Positions 58,676 to 64,000 of a stretch of DNA of 64,000 nt are shown here, piece after piece. A program made the position numbers and the translations under genes. Location: positions 186,001 to 250,000 of the forward strand of contig NZ_WWCK01000003.1 in assembly GCF_009857435.1 (NCBI RefSeq). The letters are read 5' to 3'. Below the pieces are notes generated by a model that worked only from the letters and a program-made list of their open reading frames with translations, was not told the origin of the DNA and did not search any database. The first letter of the stretch is position 1; each line of letters begins with the position of its first letter. This DNA comes from Duganella rivi. GTDB lineage: Bacteria; Pseudomonadota; Gammaproteobacteria; Burkholderiales; Burkholderiaceae_D.

Positions 58676-61600
58676 TGATGCGGACACCTAATCTAATCCA
58701 TGGACTGACGCTGGATGTGGCCTACGAGGGCGGCGAGGAAAGCAGCGAATCGCTGGCGGAATGGTTGCGCGCGGCCTTGTTGCCGGTGGTGGATACGGCG
58801 CTGGCACAGCAGGACAGGGCCGGCCAGGTGCGGCGCATCGAGCGGCTGGAAATTGATCTCGGCAGCGTGCTGCGTGAGGAGGCGGAAGGCGAGTTGGCGC
58901 GGCGCTTGTCGGAGCAATTGGCGTCGGCGCTGGATTGGTCGCCGGAGGCGGCTGGTACAGCCGCCGCAGTAGCCGCCCACGCGACCGGCGCGGCTGCAGA
59001 TGCCGATGCCGATGCCGGGTGGCGGTTGGCACGCGAGCAGTTGCTGAATTTCCTGCGTAGCGGTCGTCTGCCGTGGTCGGTATCGGCCGATCAGCAGACA
59101 GCGCATGAGCGCTTGCTGCGGCAAGTGTTGGCTGCGCCGAAGGCATCGGAGGTGCTTCGAGAGGTGGTGCAGGATAGCGATATGCTGATTCGGCTGGTTC
59201 GCCAATTTAGTGCTGACTTGCTGAAGGAAGCAGCCTCGATGCTGCATCCGCACCGAGGACTGTCGCACAAAGACGAGAGCGAAGCGTATTGGCTGGCCGC
59301 GCTGCAAGGCACCGCAGCACCGAATGATGACGCAGCGTTAGCGCAGTTCCGCAACTGGCGGCAGCGCAGCGCCGAATTGCCATCCGAGTTGGCCGAGCTA
59401 CACCAGTGGCTTATCTGGTGGCTGATGCACGATTCCAGCATGGTCAATCAGGATTGCAGCCTGATGCTCGATTCCATCGCAGCCCACAGTGCGGAAGCGC
59501 GTGATCCGGTGCAATTCATGCGCTTGGTGTTAAGTACTTTGCGCTCCGGCGGCCAGCTTGATCTTGAGGAGATGGCGCAGCAGTCCGCGACTGTGGCTCC
59601 CTCCGCTCCGATGGACGCCATCACCACGCTCAAATCGCAGCAGTCCATTCGGAACTTCGTCAGCCAGCAAATGAAGGAGGATGCGCGGCTAAGCAATCTC
59701 AACCCGGCGCAGTTATATCAACTTGTGCGGGCGTGGATAGGCGATCCGTCATCGCTGTTTTTGGCGGCGGTGGAAAGCTACGCCTTGCAAGCGAGCGGCG
59801 CGCATGGCTACTTCCTGCAAATCCTGCAAAGCCTGTTGAACGGGCAGGCCATAGACCTCGAAGCGCTAACCAGTGCAACCGCGCCGATCGCCGCGACCAC
59901 GTCGCTCGCTTCCTCCGCCTCTGCCACTGCCGTGTCAACAATATCCGCTGCGAACGAAGACAGCGGCGATGCTGTCAGCAATCCGCCGTTGCGCGGGCCG
60001 TCGCCACTGCCAGCGTTGCTTCAGCAAAGCCTGCCGCAGCGGCTCGCCAGTGCCATGTTGCAGGCAGATTTGAGTACGCTGGAAGTTATATGGTCAGAAA
60101 TCACGCGCCATCATGCGGATGTCTTGATCGCTGCCGCGCATCGCTACCTTCGCCGTCCACAGGAGCGCACGAACCTCATCGCACGTTCGTCGCCGGACAT
60201 GTTGATCGCAATGCTGAAGGCCATATCTCCGGCCAACGCATTGCTGGTGGAGCCTATCTTGCGTCATGCCGAGCAATGCGGCGCGGTGCTGTCATCGCCA
60301 TTGCCTGCTGACGAATTCCGCCAGCGTGTGCTGAATTTCGCGTTTGATCAAACGATGATCAACGAAGAGGTCGTGTTGTCTAGCCTCATCCAGACCCTGC
60401 TTCCCAAGCAGTCTCCATCCGAAGATGTCCGTGATGCCGGCCACGCTTGGCAAGCGATCTTGCCGTCGATGCATGCGCTGGAGAGGCTGCTGTTTGGCGA
60501 CCGCTATCTGCTGGCTGTCGAACAGCATCTTCAGGATGGAGATAACGTTTCGCCAGCGCTGCATACGATGCTCGCCGCCGAGCTCTGCCAGCACTATCCT
60601 GAATTGCTTGGGCCGCAGCTTCTCGAGCAGCTGGCGGCGGAAGATTTGGTCTCCTTTGAGCCTGCTGCGCCGTCCGGCAAACAAGCGCCTGATGCCATCG
60701 CGATAAGCGGAGTTACGACTGGCGCTACCGTGGAGGCTTCGCTGCCCGCGGCCGCTGAGTCGCTCACCGCCCAGAGCAGCGCTGCCAAGGCGGTGATGAC
60801 GACGAAAACGGCAGCCACTATCGAAACGGAAAGCATCGCGAATGGACAAGCGCTGCCAGAAGCCGCAAGCTGCGAAGTTGGCGGATCGCAAGGCGCTGTT
60901 GACCGCGACTTTGAGGGCTCGGACGGCATGCCGCAACGCGCAGACCAGAGCGGCGCGGTTGTTGACATGCAAGCGACTGGCGACAGCGCCGCAGCGGTTG
61001 ATATGCAAGTGGACGCCGAAGGCGCAGAAGCGAACGTCGCCGGGAGCACCGCAGCGCGGAATGCCGTCACGCCGCAAGGCGAAGCGACACGGAGCCATGC
61101 CAGAGCAAAAAACACGCGCAGCACCGGCCTAACTAACGACAAAGCTACGAGTGCAGAATCATCGGCCGCCGCGACTACGACTCCCGCCGCCGATGCCGAC
61201 GCCACTACCGCCACTACCGCCACTACCGCCACTACCGCCACTACCGCTACTACCGCCACTACCGCAGCAGCCGTCGCCGTCCCGCTCAACATGGCAGGTG
61301 ATGGCCCAGCAGGCGAGGATGAAGTTGCAGCTGTTGTCGCTGAAAGAGGTTCCGTGGTTCGCAAGTCGGCCGGCACTGCAGCCGCTGCCATCGTCGCTAC
61401 CGAGGAAGCGACTGGCGTTAGGAAAGACGTAGAGTTTATCGCTCCAGTCGATTTGGCGGCGGGCATAGCCTCCGATGCGTCTGCCGCTGTCATCGCGGCA
61501 GACGATGGCGCTGCAGGTGTGGGCGAAAGTTTAACGAGTATCGTGGAAGACGATTTGACGATAGGTATGACAGTCCATGTCGATACGGATGCGGATGCGG

Positions 61601-63150
61601 TTGACCATGGCGTGGCTGGTGAGGCGGAGGGTGTCGTTGACGTCCTGGGGCGCGATGTCGCGGCGATGCTGGCGGCCCGTGACGCTATGATCGATGCGGA
61701 ACACGATTACGCCGGGGGCACCGACGGAGATGCTGGCAGTATCGGGGATGGCGCTGCCGTTGCCATCGTGGCTCGTGATTACGCAGGAGATGCTAAAGGA
61801 GCCGCTGCTGGTATCGCCGGGGATGTGGCCCTCGCTACCATCGCAGGCGTTAATTCGGTGGAGGCGAATGCGGGCGCGCTAGGTGTAGCGTCGGCAAGTG
61901 AGTCGGCGGATATGGATGCAGGCACGACGAAGGGCGGCGCTGTTGGCTTCGCCGGCGTCAGTTCTGCAAAGCGTAATGCCGCAGAGGGCGGGGCGGCAGT
62001 CGGCTCGGGCGCTGATGTAAGTAGCGCTGCGGTTAGCGCCGTGCCGGTAGCATCGGCTGAGAAAACGGCTGGCAGTTTGGTGTTGAAGACTGCCTTGGAG
62101 GCCGAGGGAGCATTGGCGGTTTTGCTGATGCGGGCGGAAGCGCTTGGCCGCACCGAGCAGCTCGCCGCCGAGTTGATGCTGCAACGCGTACTGCGCGCTG
62201 ACGGCATCCCGCTGAGCGGAGCGCTGGAAACGGCACTGTCCCAGCCATCCGCGATTGACCGGTTGGTGCAACTGGCGCCCGCGCCGGTATTGGCGCAACT
62301 ACTAGTTCAGTTGCAGACGGAGTTGGCCGCGCAATTGCCATCGGTACTGCGAGCGATCGCCGCGATTGTGCCTGTTGCCCGCATTCCGGCAATGCAAAGC
62401 AAGGCCCATTGGCGCAGCATTTACCAAACAGCGTTTGTCACCGCCGATCCGATTACGCCGGCAGAATTTATCCGCAGCTTGATCCGCAATCTCGGCGGCA
62501 AGGCCGATACGGATCTTCCACCAGTACAGCCAGCCGCACACTCGCGTCAAGCGGCGATGCAGGCGTTGCTGCGACCGCTGGCCACCCAACCGGCCGGAAA
62601 GGGGACACAAGCATACGACCAAGCGCACGAAGAACCAGCACCATTCACCGGCGAATCCAACATCCGCAACGCCGGCATGGTCATCATCGCCACCTACGCC
62701 CAGCGCCTGTTCAGCATTCTCGAACTAACCAAGGACGGCCAATTCATCAGCGAAGAAGCCGCGCAGCGCGCCGTCCATCTGCTGCAATACGCGATCACCG
62801 GCGCTAGCACGACGCCGGAGTACCAACTGGTGCTGAACAAACTCTTGTGCGGCATCCACGGCGGCCAGCCGATCGCGCGCGGCATCGACATCACCGACAA
62901 GGAAAAAGACACCATCGAACAAATGCTCAACGGCGTCATCGCCCACTGGAAAGCCCTCGGCAAAACCTCGATCGCCGGCCTGCGCCAGACCTTCCTGCAA
63001 CGCGAAGGCCATCTGTACTTCGAAGAGGAGGCATGGCACCTCAAAATCCCTACCGCCACCTTCGACATGCTGCTGGATCGCCTGCCATGGAGCTTCGCCA
63101 TGATCAAGTTCCCCTGGATGGAACATCCCCTCCACGTGACCTGGCGCTAA
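58675..63150 (+). CDS. eCIS tape-measure protein (Afp14-like)
   Basis: About 1491 aa, starting at the ATG overlapping the Afp12 stop (58666 and 58678 also possible). The N-terminal segment RIERLEIDLGSVLREEAEGE and the C-terminal block (NIRNAGMVIIATYAQRLFSI, LNKLLCGIHGGQPIARGIDI, then LLDRLPWSFAMIKFPWMEHP) define the CIS tape-measure family, which sets tail length. Between ~680 and ~1150 lies an Ala/Gly/Thr/Asp-rich, low-complexity acidic segment, including a pure Ala-Thr-Thr run coded by a 9-bp tandem repeat. The protein is long for the family, implying a long particle if the whole length is used as a ruler. Confidence 0.9.
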   Translation: MMRTPNLIHGLTLDVAYEGGEESSESLAEWLRAALLPVVDTALAQQDRAGQVRRIERLEIDLGSVLREEAEGELARRLSEQLASALDWSPEAAGTAAAVAAHATGAAADADADAGWRLAREQLLNFLRSGRLPWSVSADQQTAHERLLRQVLAAPKASEVLREVVQDSDMLIRLVRQFSADLLKEAASMLHPHRGLSHKDESEAYWLAALQGTAAPNDDAALAQFRNWRQRSAELPSELAELHQWLIWWLMHDSSMVNQDCSLMLDSIAAHSAEARDPVQFMRLVLSTLRSGGQLDLEEMAQQSATVAPSAPMDAITTLKSQQSIRNFVSQQMKEDARLSNLNPAQLYQLVRAWIGDPSSLFLAAVESYALQASGAHGYFLQILQSLLNGQAIDLEALTSATAPIAATTSLASSASATAVSTISAANEDSGDAVSNPPLRGPSPLPALLQQSLPQRLASAMLQADLSTLEVIWSEITRHHADVLIAAAHRYLRRPQERTNLIARSSPDMLIAMLKAISPANALLVEPILRHAEQCGAVLSSPLPADEFRQRVLNFAFDQTMINEEVVLSSLIQTLLPKQSPSEDVRDAGHAWQAILPSMHALERLLFGDRYLLAVEQHLQDGDNVSPALHTMLAAELCQHYPELLGPQLLEQLAAEDLVSFEPAAPSGKQAPDAIAISGVTTGATVEASLPAAAESLTAQSSAAKAVMTTKTAATIETESIANGQALPEAASCEVGGSQGAVDRDFEGSDGMPQRADQSGAVVDMQATGDSAAAVDMQVDAEGAEANVAGSTAARNAVTPQGEATRSHARAKNTRSTGLTNDKATSAESSAAATTTPAADADATTATTATTATTATTATTATTAAAVAVPLNMAGDGPAGEDEVAAVVAERGSVVRKSAGTAAAAIVATEEATGVRKDVEFIAPVDLAAGIASDASAAVIAADDGAAGVGESLTSIVEDDLTIGMTVHVDTDADAVDHGVAGEAEGVVDVLGRDVAAMLAARDAMIDAEHDYAGGTDGDAGSIGDGAAVAIVARDYAGDAKGAAAGIAGDVALATIAGVNSVEANAGALGVASASESADMDAGTTKGGAVGFAGVSSAKRNAAEGGAAVGSGADVSSAAVSAVPVASAEKTAGSLVLKTALEAEGALAVLLMRAEALGRTEQLAAELMLQRVLRADGIPLSGALETALSQPSAIDRLVQLAPAPVLAQLLVQLQTELAAQLPSVLRAIAAIVPVARIPAMQSKAHWRSIYQTAFVTADPITPAEFIRSLIRNLGGKADTDLPPVQPAAHSRQAAMQALLRPLATQPAGKGTQAYDQAHEEPAPFTGESNIRNAGMVIIATYAQRLFSILELTKDGQFISEEAAQRAVHLLQYAITGASTTPEYQLVLNKLLCGIHGGQPIARGIDITDKEKDTIEQMLNGVIAHWKALGKTSIAGLRQTFLQREGHLYFEEEAWHLKIPTATFDMLLDRLPWSFAMIKFPWMEHPLHVTWR
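61201..61263 (+). repeat. 9-bp tandem repeat in tape-measure gene
   Basis: Seven consecutive units of GCCACTACC (sixth unit GCTACTACC) encode seven Ala-Thr-Thr triplets, in frame. Unit number could change by replication slippage without breaking the frame. Confidence 0.95.
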
Positions 63151-63157
63151 CGAGACC

Positions 63158-64000
63158 ATGAAAATGAACGACATCGCCGAATGCCTCGAACGCGAAGTAG
63201 CGTGGTTCACCCAAGTGTGTGATGCCCGCTTCGAAGCCTATTTCAAGGCCGATCACGGCAGCGCGGATCTGTCCGCCCGCTGTCCGCCGCCCGACCTGGC
63301 GCGCGACAGCAGCCCGTACGCACAACTGGTGCGCGAATACGAGATGGGCTTTGCCGAGCGCGTGGTGCTGATGCTGGCCTTCATGCCGCACCTGCGCCCA
63401 CAAGTGCTCGATATGTTCCTGCTGCAAAACGCTGCCCTCGGGCGAGGCTATAGCGAAATCGGCGGCTGGCGCGGCAAGCTGCACTCTGGCTTCCTGCCGA
63501 CCTGCGAAACCGCCGCTTTCCTGCTGGCCGGCGCCGATATCGCACTGCGTTTCAAAGTCTCCAGCCTGTTCAAGGACGAACATTTCTTCACCCGAAGCGG
63601 CATGCTCAAGTTCGAACACGAAGCCAGCGGCGAGCCGATGTTCGGTTCGGCCCTGATCCTCAGTAACGAATACCTGCAACGGCTGTCCGACGGCGAAGTG
63701 CACAAGCCCGACTTCAGCGCCAGTTTCCCCGCCAAGCTGATGCAAACCAGGCTCGATTGGAGCGACCTGGTACTCAACCCGGAGGTAATGGAAGAAGTCG
63801 AACACATCGTCACCTGGCTGCGCCAGCCGCAGCACATCTTGCGCAGCTGGGGGCTCGAAAAGTCCGTCAAGCCCGGCTACCGCAGCCTGTTCTACGGCCC
63901 ACCCGGCACCGGCAAGACCCTGACGGCCAGCCTGATCGGCAAGGCGGTCGGTGCCGATGTCTACCGCATTGACCTGTCGATGATCGTCTCCAAGTACATC
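63158..64000 (+). CDS. eCIS AAA+ ATPase (Afp15-like), cut by window end
   Basis: From ATG 63158 the frame is open for 281 codons to the last base, so the C-terminus is missing. The N-terminal ~200 residues are the eCIS-specific region. The AAA+ module begins at about 235 with Walker A GPPGTGKT at 247-254, followed by KAVGADVYRIDLSMIVSKYI, the expected sensor-proximal strand. Afp15 is needed for particle assembly or stability. It starts 7 bp after the tape-measure stop; later eCIS genes probably follow outside the window. Confidence 0.93.
   Translation, partial: MKMNDIAECLEREVAWFTQVCDARFEAYFKADHGSADLSARCPPPDLARDSSPYAQLVREYEMGFAERVVLMLAFMPHLRPQVLDMFLLQNAALGRGYSEIGGWRGKLHSGFLPTCETAAFLLAGADIALRFKVSSLFKDEHFFTRSGMLKFEHEASGEPMFGSALILSNEYLQRLSDGEVHKPDFSASFPAKLMQTRLDWSDLVLNPEVMEEVEHIVTWLRQPQHILRSWGLEKSVKPGYRSLFYGPPGTGKTLTASLIGKAVGADVYRIDLSMIVSKYI

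Noticed and set aside
61201..61263. CRISPR-like array
   Set aside because: The units are 9 bp, directly adjacent and in frame, with no spacers; it is a coding microsatellite.
61151..61432. Proline-rich frame with repeated PPLPPLP in the tape-measure region
   Set aside because: It is only another reading frame of the 9-bp repeat; no start site or conserved flanks support it.
44328..64000. Type VI secretion system or prophage tail
   Set aside because: No TssJLM, ClpV, capsid, portal, terminase or lysis genes are seen, while DUF5908, Afp7, Afp11/12 and Afp15-type genes point to an eCIS.

Overview
The window looks like chromosome from a Gram-negative betaproteobacterium, most likely an Oxalobacteraceae member (Duganella/Massilia/Janthinobacterium-like). 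This is inferred from high-GC codon use, RND efflux, TonB receptors and ArnT/PmrAB-type genes; no rRNA or other taxonomic marker is present.

Region 1 (1-7.7 kb) is an accessory island with visibly lower GC. It holds a truncated DUF1778-type antitoxin and a full-length integron integrase reading leftward. A short array of gene cassettes follows, separated by four attC-like sites that all carry the same extrahelical A. An IS3-family element has cut through the fifth cassette (an RraB-like gene). Beyond it lie small membrane, secreted and GFA-type proteins, then a 534-aa protein whose N-terminus resembles leaders found on proteins linked to extracellular contractile injection systems (eCIS).

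Region 2 (7.7-41.9 kb) is mostly ordinary chromosome. It contains a MexEF-OprN-like efflux operon, an amidase, a broken BrnT toxin with its antitoxin, a PAS chemoreceptor and a propeller-GGDEF protein. A phytate operon (TonB receptor, beta-propeller phytase, TonB receptor) sits behind a clear Pho box, and a GGDEF-like/AraC pair is divergent from it. A long operon follows: sialidase-like protein, two membrane proteins, LtaS-like transferase, a PmrAB-like two-component system, an ArnA-type decarboxylase and an ArnT-like transferase. It has a PmrA-box-like repeat inside it. A Pat-type acetyltransferase reads convergently.

Region 3 (41.9-64 kb) is an eCIS locus. It begins with a candidate cargo protein (leader plus an HxD...H...R pattern like Fe(II) dioxygenases) and a small regulator. 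The structural operon is: Afp16-like cap, unknown protein, one sheath, two tubes, DUF5908 peptide, LysM hub (Afp7), spike, PAAR tip, gp25, Afp11, fibre-like protein, Afp12, tape measure and an Afp15 ATPase cut by the window end. The cargo gene and the structural operon share a 20-bp upstream box (17/20 identical) at the same distance from a downstream GCTA, suggesting one regulator fires both. The most notable items are this box, the two candidate cargo proteins and the 9-bp repeat tract inside the tape-measure gene.
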